From assembly GCA_034440615.1 (NCBI GenBank), contig JAOTOM010005112.1, positions 336,501 through 400,500 of the forward strand: a stretch of 64,000 nucleotides of DNA. Reading direction: 5' to 3'. Position numbers and translations under genes: made by a program. The stretch's first letter is position 1; every line of letters starts with the position of its first letter. The notes beneath the pieces were generated by a model. It was not told the DNA's origin and did not search any database. It saw only the letters and a list, made by a program, of their open reading frames with translations. Source of the DNA: Ashinkailepas kermadecensis (lineage: Eukaryota > Arthropoda > Thecostraca > Neolepadidae). This document shows positions 46,662 through 59,050 of the stretch, piece after piece.

Positions 46662-49419
46662 ACAGTGTGAGCGGGGTTGGAGAAGCGGAGCCGCTCCGAC
46701 CTACACCGGCCGTCACCTGACGCAACAGGTGACGAGCGATGGGTGCACACACCTGGTGTCACTTGCAGCATCACCTGCAGGCGCCACCACTGAGCAGTGT
46801 AAGCGGGGCTCGAGAAGCGGAGCCGCTCCGACCTACACCGGCCGTCACCTGACGCGACAGGTGACGAGCGATGGGTGCACACACCTGGTGTCACTTGCAG
46901 CATCACCTGCAGGCGCCACCACTGAGCAGTGTAAGCGGGGCTCGAGAAGCGGAGCCGCTCCGACCTACACCGGCCGTCACCTGACGCGACAGGTGACGAG
47001 CGATGGGTGCACACACCTGGTGTCACTTGCAGCATCACCTGCAGGCGCCACCACTGAGCAGTGTAAGCGGGGCTCGAGAAGCGGAGCCGCTCCGACCTAC
47101 ACCGGCCGTCACCTGACGCGACAGGTGACGAGCGATGGGTGCACACACCTGGTGTCACTTGCAGCATCACCTGCAGGCGCCACCACTGAGCAGTGTAAGC
47201 GGGGCTCGAGAAGCGGAGCCGCTCCGACCTACACCGGCCGTCACCTGACGCGACAGGTGACGAGCGATGGGTGCACACACCTGGTGTCACTTGCAGCATC
47301 ACCTGCAGGCGCCACCACTGAGCAGTGTAAGCGGGGTTGGAGAAGCGGAGCCGCTCCGACCTACACCGGCCGTCACCTGACGCAACAGGTGACGAGCGAT
47401 GGGTGCACACACCTGGTGTCACTTGCAGCATCACCTGCAGGCGCCACCACTGAGCAGTGTAAGCGGGGCTCGAGAAGCGGAGCCGCTCTGACCTACACCG
47501 GCCGTCACCTGACGCAACAGGTGACGAGCGATGGGTGCACACACCTGGTGTCACTTGCAGCATCACCTGCAGGCGCCACCACTGAGCAGTGTAAGCGGGG
47601 CTCGAGAAGCGGAGCCGCTCTGACCTACACCGGCCGTCACCTGACGCAACAGGTGACGAGCGATGGGTCACACACCTGGTGTCACTTGCAGCATCACCTG
47701 CAGGCGCCACCACTGAGCAGTGTAAGCGGGGTTGGAGAAGCGGAGCCGCTCTGACCTACACCGGCCGTCACCTGACGCAACAGGTGACGAGCGATGGGTG
47801 CACACACCTGGTGTCACTTGCAGCATCACCTGCAGGCGCCACCACTGAGCAGTGTAAGCGGGGCTCGAGAAGCGGAGCCGCTCTGACCTACACCGGCCGT
47901 CACCTGACGCAACAGGTGACGAGCGATGGGTGCACACACCTGGTGTCACTTGCAGCATCACCTGCAGGCGCCACCACTGAGCAGTGTAAGCGGGGTTGGA
48001 GAAGCGGAGCCGCTCTGACCTACACCGGCCGTAACCTGACGCAACAGGTGACGAGCGATGGGTGCACACACCTGGTGTCACTTGCAGCATCACCTGCAGG
48101 CGCCACCACTGAGCAGTGTAAGCGGGGTTGAGAAGCGGAGCCGCTCTGACCTACACCGGCCGTCACCTGACGCAACAGGTGACGAGCGATGGGTGCACAC
48201 ACCTGGTGTCACTTGCAGCATCACCTGCAGGCGCCACCACTGAGCAGTGTAAGCGGGGCTCGAGAAGCGGAGCCGCTCTGACCTACACCGGCCGTCACCT
48301 GACGCGACAGGTGACGAGCGATGGGTGCACACACCTGGTGTCACTTGCAGCATCACCTGCAGGCGCCACCACTGAGCAGTGTAAGCGGGGCTCGAGAAGC
48401 GGAGCCGCTCTGACCTACACCGGCCGTCACCTGACGCGACAGGTGACGAGCGATGGGTGCACACACCTGGTGTCACTTGCAGCATCACCTGCAGGCGCCA
48501 CCACTGAGCAGTGTAAGCGGGGCTCGAGAAGCGGAGCCGCTCTGACCTACACCGGCCGTCACCTGACGCAACAGGTGACGAGCGATGGGTGCACACACCT
48601 GGTGTCACTTGCAGCATCACCTGCAGGCGCCACCACTGAGCAGTGTAAGCGGGGCTCGAGAAGCGGAGCCGCTCTGACCTACACCGGCCGTCACCTGACG
48701 CGACAGGTGACGAGCGATGGGTGCACACACCTGGTGTCACTTGCAGCATCACCTGCAGGCGCCACCACTGAGCAGTGTAAGCGGGGCTCGAGAAGCGGAG
48801 CCGCTCCGACCTACACCGGCCGTCACCTGACGCGACAGGTGACGAGCGATGGGTGCACACACCTGGTGTCACTTGCAGCATCACCTGCAGGCGCCACCAC
48901 TGAGCAGTGTAAGCGGGGCTCGAGAAGCGGAGCCGCTCCGACCTACACCGGCCATCACCTGACGCGACAGGTGACGAGCGATGGGTGCACACACCTGGTG
49001 TCACTTGCAGCATCACCTGCAGGCGCCACCACTGAGCAGTGTAAGCGGGGCTCGAGAAGCGGAGCCGCTCTGACCTACACCGGCCGTCACCTGACGCGAC
49101 AGGTGACGAGCGATGGGTGCACACACCTGGTGTCACTTGCAGCATCACCTGCAGGCGCCACCACTGAGCAGTGTAAGCGGGGCTCGAGAAGCGGAGCCGC
49201 TCTGACCTACACCGGCCGTCACCTGACGCGACAGGTGACGAGCGATGGGTGCACACACCTGGTGTCACTTGCAGCATCACCTGCAGGCGCCACCACTGAG
49301 CAGTGTAAGCGGGGCTCGAGAAGCGGAGCCGCTCCGACCTACACCGGCCGTCACCTGACGCGACAGATGACGAGCGATGGGTGCACACACCTGGTGTCGC
49401 TTGCAGTATCACCTGCAGA
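46662..49419 (+). repeat. 132-bp satellite-like array, 21 copies
   Basis: The period is exactly 132 bp. Each unit holds CTCGAGAAGCGGAGCCGCT, the hairpin-forming TCACCTGACGCGACAGGTGA, GCACACACCTGGTGTCACTT and CATCACCTGCAGGCGCC. This gives four CACCTG/CAGGTG sites per unit and several palindromes. Diagnostic variants are CTCGAG/GTTGGAG, CTCCGACC/CTCTGACC and ACGCGACA/ACGCAACA. Single-base deletions occur in copies starting near 47595 and 48122. As 132 is divisible by 3, frames of 44-residue repeats are open on both strands. With no start context, signal peptide or recognisable fold, I do not call a gene. Confidence 0.96.
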
Positions 49420-51530
49420 CATCTGGGTCGGCAACTGCACCGTCCAATCGATCGGTGGGTGACTCGCCAGAACACTGCTCAGTGCGAGCACGCGACCCAG
49501 TTCACGTCATCACTCCACATCATCCTGCACTGTGGACTTGCTAGTTCGCTGGCTGTGTGTCGGTCACGAGGTTTTCATGTTCCTCGGTCCATCTCTCTCA
49601 TAGCATAAATAAAGGCAATGATATGTAGCCCGGAAACGTCTATGTGGTACCATTTCACCATCAATGTTGCCATTATTACCCCTCCCCAAAACACAAATAT
49701 TCAATGCCATCTGCCATCCCCTTTGGCTATCCTGCTATTCTAGGGTTATCGCTGGTCTAAAACGTTTTTCTTTTATTGCAGCAAAATGCGACCATGCCCA
49801 TTTCAAGTAATTTATGCATCGCAGGCACCTGCAGATCGTCACCGTACTGCCAAAATAGATGTACGTGATGCATTATGTGATGTGTGATCTCGCAATAAAC
49901 GCCACCAATGCATGCAAAAGATGCAAATCTACCGGAAGCGAGCAAAAGTGACCCAAAGAGCCCCGAGGACGACTAAAAGTATCCTCATTAAATCCCAGTG
50001 AGTCACAAGGGAATCTGAGGGATTCACAGCTGCATCCCCAAAGAGGTCTGAGTGGGGCGTTCTTATAGGGATCGGCCTGCATCTCCAAAACATGCGAATC
50101 GATCTCAAGAGGACATAATGTCATCGGTCGGGATTATAAGGGTATCTGAGAGGCTTTGGGCATCCATGAGGATCCCTGAGCGTATTGGAAGGGATAAGAG
50201 AACATCACTTCCACGAAGGTAATTGTCCGATATTATAGAAGTTATTCACAAAATCCATTAGATTCAGAGGCTTTGCGCAATCTCAGAAGACCATTCACAT
50301 AACACGTACCTAATGTATTTGAAATGCTCACATGCATTCTTTAACATATATTACAGCCCAATTTATTCATTTAGTCTCAACATTAGCAGCATGCAACAAA
50401 AGGTCCACCCTAATGTTTCATGCATGCAATGACAACAGATATTGAACCTGAAATAACAACATATACTGAAGATGAAATAACAGCAAATATTCAACACGAA
50501 ATAGGAACAAATACTGAACATGAAATAGTACAAAAATATATTGGACATGAAAGAACAACAAATATTGCGCATGAAATAATGAGGAATATTGACCATGAAA
50601 TCACAACAAATATGCTTTACGTTTACATATGCATGCAGAAGTTAAGCAGACACCAGATGATATTAATTGGAGCTATTTCGTCACTGGGCACCTTCAGTTC
50701 CTAATATATGCCCCCCGATTCAGTTCAAACAGCAATCACTAGATGGTGCTCGGGGGAACAAATATATTCCAAATATGTTATATACTAACTACTTAATATA
50801 ATAAAGAAATAATACAAGAAACACACCTGATATTAATTATTTTCCAGAGTAAAGCCAAGCGATAAAATAAAATCGAACAATTTTGAAATATGACACTTAG
50901 TGTATTCCTAGATGTTGAGCGAGATGCCGTTGCCCAGGGAACTCAGCACAGGGCTCCTTGTGGGCTTTATTTATTCTTATGCCCAGCATGCCGCCAGCGT
51001 CACTACGACCGTCGCAGACTAAGAACAGAAGCAACGATGTTTCTTGAACGACCGAGTGAACTGGTGCTAGCCACATCACCTTTGTAGCCAGATTATTCCC
51101 TCACCCCCGAAAAGTGCTTGCATATTTAGTCGGTCTAACCGACTGTCGGTGCACTATCTCACGTGACTGAGTTCTAGAGTGAAGCGGTTCACAAAATGTG
51201 CTTGCAAAGCTAATCCATCTAACCAAATGGAGTTGTGCAATTACGAACTAGCGGGCAATTCCAGTGGGTAATTCCACTGGGTAATGGCCAACTGGGCTGA
51301 AATATAAGGTCAATCAGGGAGTGCCAAAAGGCCCGGGCAGATACCCAGCCAAGAAGGCGGCAACACTCTTTTCTGAAATTGAAATTTGTCTGAATTTTTG
51401 CTGGGTTAGCTTTATGTACCAAGGTCCTATTGCTAAGCAGAGCTTATTGCGTGTGCCGTGGCCCCACCATCTGATCCATGAATTCCAGTTCAACGGCAGA
51501 ATTTTGACCAAGAATTTAACCTGTCGTCAA
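49420..51530. other. No recognised gene
   Basis: Around 50430-50610 an imperfect repeat of GAAATAACAACAAATATTG type (about 30 bp) is visible. Other frames are short and unrecognised. Confidence 0.4.
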
Positions 51531-51599
51531 TGCACCAACACGGCCGCCCCGGTAGCTCGTCATCGGCCTTATCGGCCAGTTGCCAACTGACTCTCCCAG

Positions 51600-51703
51600 C
51601 CGGGGGCTAAATGTGAGTGCGTGAAGCGACTCGCACCCTGTCTTGCCAGGACAGGGGAGACCAGTGCAGGACATCGCCCTAACCAACTGAGCTACCGGGC
51701 GGC
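51600..51703 (-). mobile_element. tRNA-derived SINE head (pol III A and B boxes)
   Basis: On the minus strand GCCCGGTAGCTCAGTTGGTT (about 51700-51680) contains an A box, and GGTGCGAGTCGCTT (about 51637-51624) fits a B box. An anticodon-like loop CTGCACT lies between and would give GCA (Cys-like), but the anticodon stem is only partly paired. The 3' side does not pair with the GCCCGG acceptor, so this is not a functional tRNA. The extra bases around CCCCTGTCCTGGCAAGACAG form their own hairpin. The SINE body probably continues to lower coordinates, but its end is not clear. Confidence 0.65.
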
Positions 51704-52669
51704 AACCATTAGCGCACATCACTGAAAAGCTGGCTAGAAACAAAACAAAATCAGGTTCGGACGGTTCGACCATTCTGCTTGTCAGGCATGCGGAGGGCGT
51801 CGAGATTGCATTGGTAAATGACGACCTACCTCGGTGGATTGGTGCGGCGCTTAATGGTAAGCACACAGGTCGTCGTACGTGGGAGGTGGGGGAGGGGCCT
51901 GCACTGTAGGCGACCAGCAAATGAGGAAGAAGTAGTGTTTTATGGAACTTCACTGCGCATGACTAAGTTCAATTGCAGTCCTTACGACACTATTCATGAC
52001 ATTTGAACCAAGAACATTGACCATTCTTCAATCCAATCGTTGCAAATAATCACCGTGGATCAATGTTTATATTTGTCTAAGTTGGCTGGAGTGGGGTCGA
52101 GCATGTCTCATGGACTGATAGCTCTTTCCTGTAAATGCTGCTAAATGCAGACCATACTTCAAGAGAAAACATTTTAAGAATCCTGCTCAACAGAAGTTGA
52201 CAGAAGATAATGCGGTAGGAAATGTTGAGGGAGGGGAGGACGCGGAAGCTCTGATACTTGCGAGATGATCAGGTAAGCATCAGGAAATTGGAAAGAACAC
52301 ATTCTTAGAAGCTGAAATAAAGATAATCTAATCTAGACACACTTCCAGACATTTTCCCGTCATCTCGACTTCAAGATGAGAGTAATACTAGGAATTTCTC
52401 CATCGGGACGTTTCTGAGCGATCCGATTTTGTCAATCTCCTGGCAGCATCTAAAGCCGTTCTGGAGCATTCAGCTTTCAAGATACTCGGGGAGACTGATA
52501 TTGATTATGGTTATCTGGCTTGTCCACATGAATGGTTGACAAATTGTATATGATAGACTACATATTTGGTACGAAGAAAAACAAGAGGCTTCAGTAGAAC
52601 TTCAAAGAAGTTGTGCTCACATCAATGCTTAGCATGGGTCTCTCTAAGCGAATGACAACTATGCATCCA
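51704..52669. other. No gene seen
   Basis: Intergenic DNA with short unrecognised frames only. Confidence 0.4.
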
Positions 52670-53085
52670 GTCGGGCAGTCCTGCTTTCCAAATCACGGGC
52701 CTGGCAGTCCTGCAACTAAACTCCTCTAAACGGCAAGTCCTCGTTTCTGAGGTTTTCAGGCCGCCAGTCCTGGTCCCTGAAGTCTTCCAGACGGCCAGAC
52801 CTGGTCCCTGAAGTTCTCCAGACGGTCAGGCCAGAACCCTGCTGTCCTTCAGGCGGTCAAATCTGATACCTTAGGTTTTCTAGATGGTTAATCCTGGTCC
52901 CTGAGGTTCTCCATAAGGCCAGCAATGACACCGAGGTCCTCCAGACGACCAGCCATGACCCTGAGGTACTCCTGACCGTCAATCCCGGTCCATGAGGTCC
53001 TCCAAACGGCCAGTCATGATCCCTGAGGTTCTCCAGACGGCCAGCAATGACCCTGAAGTCCTCCAGACGGTCAGTCCTTCTCAGC
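52670..53085 (+). repeat. Diverged ~31-bp minisatellite
   Basis: Copies contain GGCCAGTCCTGGTCCCTGA and GTTCTCCAGAC, repeated about every 31-33 bp with many substitutions, about 12 copies. Confidence 0.8.
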
Positions 53086-53141
53086 GGATTTGTTGGAACG
53101 GTTGCCGTTTCTGTCGACCCCCGCTGCAGTCCACAGGCTAA

Positions 53142-53308
53142 CGTCCAGAAGCGGCCGCAACAACTGCCGTCAGAGCCGCCGGCTGCCGTCCAGAGGCTGC
53201 CACAACGACTGCCGTCAAAGCCGCCGGCTGACGTCCAGAGGCTGCCACAACAACTACCGTCAGAGCCGCCGGCTGACGTCCAGAGGCTGTCACAACGACG
53301 GCCGGCGG
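53142..53308 (+). repeat. 45-bp tandem repeat, ~3.7 copies
   Basis: The unit contains CGTCCAGAGGCTGCCACAAC and CCGTCAGAGCCGCCGGCTGA. The last copy is partial. Confidence 0.93.
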
Positions 53309-53449
53309 ATGAACTACACGGTCGTCGTGCGCTCGTGCAGCAGGCATTCGATTAATTCGCAGACTGCCGACATGTGGCGGACTAATGGACTACTGCCGGC
53401 TACAGTAGTGACAAGACCCGGGAGGAGACCATTCTCTGCAGTGAGAAAC

Positions 53450-54232
53450 GGCGCCGCACCACCATCACTCGGGCATATGTCAACACGGCGCCGCACCACC
53501 ATCACTCGGGCATATGTCAACACGGCGCCGCACCACCATCACTCGGGCATATGTCAACACGGCGCCGCACCACACACCATCACTCGGGCATATGTCAACA
53601 CGGCGCCGCACCACCATCACTCGGGCATATGTCAACACGGCGCCGCACCACCATCACTCGGGCATATGTCAACACGGCGCCGCACCACCATCACTCGGGC
53701 ATATGTCAACACGGCGCCGCACCACCATCACTCGGGCATATGTCAACACGGCGCCGCACCCACCATCACTCGGGCATATGTCAACACGGCGCCGCACCAC
53801 CATCACTCGGGCATATGTCAACACGGCGCCGCACCACCATCACTCGGGCATATGTCAACACGGCGCCGCACCACCATCACTCGGGCATATGTCAACACGG
53901 CGCCGCACCACCATCACTCGGGCATATGTCAACACGGCGCCGCACCACCATCACTCGGGCATATGTCAACACGGCGCCGCACCACCATCACTCGGGCATA
54001 TGTCAACACGGCGCCGCACCACCATCACTCGGGCATATGTCAACACGGCGCCGCACCACCATCACTCGGGCATATGTCAACACGGCGCCGCACCACCATC
54101 ACTCGGGCATATGTCAACACGGCGCCGCACCACCATCACTCGGGCATATGTCAACACGGCGCCGCACCACCATCACTCGGGCATATGTCAACACGGCGCC
54201 GCACCACCATCACTCGGGCATATGTCAACACG
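53450..54232 (+). repeat. 37-bp minisatellite, ~21 copies
   Basis: The unit is GGCGCCGCACCACCATCACT then CGGGCATATGTCAACAC. It is almost perfectly conserved. One copy near 53570 has four extra bases (CACACACC) and one near 53760 has one extra base. The frame with His-rich repeats is an artefact of the stop-free unit. Confidence 0.97.
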
Positions 54233-55341
54233 CTGAAGGTAAAACAAAAGCCGCGAGGCAATTGTCAGAGGAGAGGGAGAGGAAGAGGGAGGGGCAGGTG
54301 TCTGGAGAAAACGGTAAAGCAGCACTGGATAAAACCAGGCAAGGCGAAAATGTGAATAGTTTTGTTTTAAATTTCGCACTTGATGAGGTACAGAGGCCGA
54401 AATGACAGTTCGAAATGTGCCTAAGCCACTTTGCAGATAAATATTTCCGGTACAACGAAATTAGCTTTCATTTTTTTATTAATTTTCCAAAGCATCTGGC
54501 TTCTTTTCCATTTTCAAAATTAACGCTACTAGAAGCATTGATCATTGCTTTGTCTCACATGGACCATGGTATCCCTCTGGCCTCCATCCAGCAACAAGCT
54601 GATGCCGTGGAGGATTGGCAGGCAGGGGGAGTTTTACATGTAAATGACATAAATGATCCGAGTACCTCCCACCCTACTTGAATACTGAACTATACTAAGC
54701 GTGGCTATGGTGGCTGGCGGCCTCTGGTTGATGGATGATGGCAGTTGCAGATATTTGTTTCCTCACCATTTTTAGTCCCATATGCGTAATATTAACGGAA
54801 ACTAAAAAAATAATGTCGCTACATATGCTATGTTTGTAACTATTAAATCATATTTCTCAACTGCTAGCTTAGTCGAGTACCACGACTTGTTAATTTAGTT
54901 GTGCCAACGCAAGGTGCTTTGTGTCGCTAATTGAGAAATTACGGACTATGTAAACAAAATTGTCATTTGAAAGGGCCATCATCAACAGACGTTGACAATG
55001 GTAGCTCCAGTTCCTGGTTGCAGTCTAGGTAAGTAACCTTCATATGAGTTGCTGACTTCGATAAGAATTATTGGTTCTGATATGGAATACTGACTGCGGT
55101 GCGAATGGTAACCTGGACATGGTCAATTGCCTTTGACATGGGCCAGTCACCTTACTAACAAGACTGACAATGATATCATTGCCTACTCTTGATGCGGATT
55201 ACTTATTTGGGCATATGCCATCGGCTTTGATCAGAGAAGGTGCTCTCATCACAGAATAGTCGCGTAGATACATCGAGTCAGCTAATAATATCTACGCTTG
55301 TCATCACCTATTTCTTGAACGCGCAGAGCATCGAACTGCTG

Positions 55342-55344
<3 letters not shown>
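54233..55344. other. No gene seen
   Basis: Intergenic DNA; no recognisable protein. Confidence 0.4.
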
Positions 55345-55409
<65 letters not shown>

Positions 55410-55422
55410 ATATGTATATATA

Positions 55423-55500
<78 letters not shown>
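55345..55500. repeat. (TA)n microsatellite
   Basis: TA dinucleotide run with a TATATGTATATG patch in the middle (about 55396-55420) and a one-base phase shift at about 55429. Confidence 0.97.
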
Positions 55501-55505
<5 letters not shown>

Positions 55506-56004
55506 ATGCATGGGCATAGGCGCACACAAGGAGAGGCCAGGGGGCACATGGCACTTCCCCATATCATTCGAGGGCGCCGACTCCAGGGAGGGGACTAAAA
55601 AGTCGGAGTTTGGGGATTTTTGTTACGAATTCGGAAATCCATAATTCTTCGATTGCGTGCCCGTTCAGGACATGTTCATCAAAATGCATGTTGGCGATGA
55701 AATATGGTTGAAGACAAAGGACTTGGCTGGGATAGGCAAACTTGCTTTAAAATGAAGAAATCATGGCTCACGACTGACACACATATAGAAAAAACCCAGC
55801 TAGAACTTATTATCAAAACTAGCGGTTAAGGTGCCCATATAACCGAAAGAGAGCCCAGTCTACCAGGGGTCCTTAAAAAATATGTGCCCCTTAGGCAAAT
55901 CCTGTGTGAGCCTCTATATATGGGCAGCAGGTGTGAAGTAGTATGACTATACGCGAAGTTATCGCACGATCTGGCAGCCGCATCGCACGTTGCATACAAT
56001 GTTT

Positions 56005-56160
56005 CAACCCATTTTTTCGGAGCCCGGCTTCATTTTTCGAGGACCTTCGTTGTTTAGATTGGTTCGGACTCAACCTTTAGTGCTACGGTGCAATTTTTTA
56101 GATCGCGGCGCGATTTTTGGAGACTCCGGTGCGATTTACTGGAGGTTCGGTGAGGGTTTG
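56005..56160 (+). repeat. Diverged ~21-bp repeat, same family as 11640-12200
   Basis: Units such as CATTTTTCGGAGCCCGGCTT, CATTTTTCGAGGACCTTCG, GATTTTTGGAGACTCCGGTG and GATTTACTGGAGGTTCGGTG follow each other at about 21 bp. Confidence 0.6.
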
Positions 56161-57124
56161 CTGAGGTTTGAGGTTTGAGGAGGTTAAGGAGGCTGAGGAG
56201 GTTAGGCGGATGCCATCTAACAGTGGGTAGCGAAGAAGAATGTGAGCCTCAGTTTGAATGTCTAGCATTCAAGGGCATTATCGCTGCTGTCTCGATATGC
56301 GAGACCATCGACCAGTCTCTATGCGCAGCCTCTGCCAGCTTAGCTTAATATGAGTGGTGGCGGTGCGACGAGTACAGGCAACGACACTTGGTGTTTCATA
56401 CGTCGATGCGGGTCGACGGCGGCCAGCACTAGGCTAAGTTTAATAAGAAGTGGTATCCCCTGATTTGCTCCCCCGAATCTTGTATTCCCTATACCATGAT
56501 TTGTTTGAGGTGTTCATCATGCATTATGATGAGAAGATGAGTGATATGAAGAGAAGTTACGATGCTTCCTCACTAGTCGTGAGGCCAGCTGAGGCAATGA
56601 TGGATGGTGGTGGTGCGTGTGCTTGTAATTTGCCCATTATGGTTTATTTCTCTCCTGCTTTGTTATTTGAAATATATGTTAAAAATAAACATCAATTTTA
56701 TAGATATGATCGATGACGGCGACAGAATAAAGGCAAGCGCTGTAGAAAATGCACGGAAAATAAATAAACCTATAAAGACACGGTGGTTGCATTTCTCGAG
56801 GCCAGCTTAGTTGGAGAGGCTGCAACTGCCTCTGGGCTGAGGTAAGTGAAATGGACTGCCCACCTCCTGGCAAGGGTTCCACCGGTCGTAATATAGGATT
56901 AGTCCTGAGCACTATGCAGTTCAGCGCAACCTGAACTTCTTCACAATGGCTGGGCGGACCTTCGTTCGCATTTCAACCATCGCAATCCGAGGGCATGCTA
57001 CCCTCTCAGAGTGCTTTTCGCTACTTAAGGGAAATTGAGCGAGGCGTTGTGCTACCGTTTAGCACAGATGAAAATTAAAATGGTAGTATGTTCTTTGCAT
57101 ATTTTTTACGGTATTTTCTTGTCA
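56161..57124. other. No gene seen
   Basis: A short GAGG-rich stretch lies at 56160-56205. Otherwise unrecognised intergenic DNA. Confidence 0.4.
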
Positions 57125-57490
57125 GGTCATTTCAGGTCACCGAGCCGTGACACCATTTGTGGAGGCATCTCTGGTCCATGTTTGGTGAAATCGTAGCTTT
57201 CCTGGTTTGCTATAGGCATGGTGCTCAAATGTAATCCCATCATTTGTCCTTTTAAATGTTTGCAGACCACACCGTTGCATTGATAACATTTTCAAAGTCA
57301 AATTACTAATCCTTAAGGATCTTGAATTTTGTTTGGACATAAGATGCACCTGTGACGTTTCGTATTTTAAATTCGAATTCAGCGGCACATTGTTGCCCTG
57401 GGGAGACCCAAACAAGCTATTTGCGAGCCTTGGCAGGTTACTTCTATGACGCACGTGGTGTGACAGATTATATGACCAAACCTGACCTGT
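57125..57490. mobile_element. Possible non-autonomous element with CAGGTCA-rich ends, copy 2
   Basis: It begins TGTCAGGTCATTTCAGGTCA and closes near CCAAACCTGACCTGTT in inverted orientation. The internal AATTCGAATTCAG block corresponds to one in 45606-46075. Low confidence, since the interior is strongly diverged. Confidence 0.3.
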
Positions 57491-57632
57491 TAATCATGGG
57501 TGTAGCATACGAGAGATGACCTGACCTGGCCTGTTAATAATGGGCGTGGCATGCGGGAGATGACCTGACCTGGCCTGTTAATGATGGCGTGACATACAAG
57601 AGATGATTTGACCTGGCCTGCTAATCACGCAT
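57481..57632 (+). repeat. ~44-bp tandem repeat, ~3.5 copies
   Basis: The unit contains GACCTGACCTGGCCTGTTAA and GGCATRCGRGAGATGA. It directly abuts the possible element end at 57490. Confidence 0.85.
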
Positions 57633-57696
57633 GCTAAAAACTCACATAAGATGTTCATAAGCATTCACGAACCCATGTCATTACCCGTCCCTCGTG

Positions 57697-57834
57697 TTCG
57701 GGTTGTGATTCTATTCCGAGGACACACCTTCGCGTTCGGGTTGTGACTCCATTACAAGACCATATCTCCGTGCTCGGGTTGCGATTCTATTCCAAGGCCA
57801 TACCTCGGTGTTCGGGTTGTGATTCTTTTGCAAG
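57697..57834 (+). repeat. 38-bp tandem repeat, ~3.6 copies
   Basis: Each unit starts TTCGGGTTGTGATTCTATTC, followed by CRAGRCCAYACCTCCGTG-like sequence. Confidence 0.9.
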
Positions 57835-58406
57835 TAGACTTCGTACACGGCCCGTTCAACATAGCCAAATATTGGATGGAATTGCTACGCTTGGTCCGCC
57901 CGGAGGATGAGCGGCATGTCGAAACCACACAGCTTGATTTGTCAGACTATGAGTCAGCCTGACCTGACTCATAGATTTGCCGTAGGACACCGACATGCAA
58001 CTCGTTGGTATTTTCACCGCGTTCCATCTCAATTAGAGCTGAAATGATGAGGAGGTGGTGATCAGCCTCCTCAGGTGACAAGACTGGTGGAGTGTACTCG
58101 CTCGGCAGACGAGTGGAAGGACCCCTGGTCAGCATAGGCGGCAACCAGTCAAGCTGAAGCTGAAGTGGTGGCTCTAGAATGGACCGTTCAGCATCGATGT
58201 TCAACTTTGGTGGGCGACCAAACAGGACGAGAGAGCAATCTCGCGACACTCAGGGCTGGTGGTCCCCATTCCGAGCCCTTTTTCGCTGTCTGGTTTATCG
58301 GTCCTTCTCCAAATCGCGCACTGGCCCTGGCGAGCCGTTTTGGAACGGGATGACGGAACGAAAAGCTGGGAGTAGCTTGGCGGCTCGACGGGGTTAGTCG
58401 AGTGGC
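57835..58406. other. No recognised gene
   Basis: A minus-strand frame of 100 codons at 58249-57947 contains RGPSTRLPSEYTPPV and EADHHLLIISALIEMER. It looks protein-like, but I cannot assign it. Confidence 0.35.
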
Positions 58407-59050
58407 TCGTCTGGGTTAGCTAAACAGCTCCATCCCTCTCTGGAGTCCACCCATATTTCACGTCTGGGTTAGCTTCATAGCTCCATCCCGCTCTGAGGTC
58501 CACCCATATTTCACGCCTGGGTTAGCTTCATAGCTCCACCCTGCTCTGGCAGCCCACCCATATTTCACGTCTTGGTTAGCTAAACAGCTCCATCCCGCTC
58601 TGGAGTCCACCAATAGTTCACGTCTTGGTAAGCTAAACAGCTCCATCCCGCTCTGGAGTCCGCCCATATTTCACGTCTGGGTTAGCTTCATAGCTCCACC
58701 CTGCTCTGGCAGCCCACCCACATTTCACGTCTGGGTTAGCTTCATAGCTCCACCCTGCTCTGGCAGCCCACCCATATTTCACGTCTGAGTTAGCTTCATA
58801 GCTCCACCCTGCTCTGGCAGCCGACCCACATTTCACGTCTGGGTTAGCTTCATAGCTCCACCCTGCTCTGGCAGCCCACCCATATTTCACGTCTGGGTTA
58901 GCTTCATAGCTCCACCCTGCTCTGGCAGCCCACCCATATTTCACGTCTGGGTTAGCTTCATAGCTCCACCCTGCTCTGGTAGCCCACCCATATTTCACGT
59001 CTGGGTTGGCTCTACATCTCGACAGTACACTTGAGTCCACCCACATTTCA
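58407..59050 (-). repeat. 54-bp minisatellite, ~12 copies
   Basis: The plus-strand unit contains GGTTAGCTTCATAGCTCCAC, CCTGCTCTGGCAGCCCACCC and ATATTTCACGTCTG. The left copies carry TAAACAGCTCCATCCC, the right copies TTCATAGCTCCACCC, so subtypes are segregated. Since 54 is divisible by 3, the minus strand shows an 18-residue repeat frame (ANPDVKYGWAARAGWSYE). It lacks gene features, but of all arrays here it and the 132-bp array are the ones where translation would keep one frame. Confidence 0.93.

Noticed and set aside
46652..49475. Repeat protein of 44-residue units
   Set aside because: The period keeps the frame, but two copies carry single-base deletions, both strands are open, and no fold or signal is recognisable. 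The array is better explained as a satellite.
51600..51703. Functional tRNA gene
   Set aside because: The A and B boxes are present, but the acceptor ends do not pair, the anticodon stem is imperfect and an extra hairpin is inserted. A SINE head fits better.
53450..54405. His-rich repeat protein (HHHHSGICQHGAAP) as a metal-binding protein
   Set aside because: The 37-bp period shifts the frame every copy, so the same DNA is read in three ways. No evidence selects one frame.
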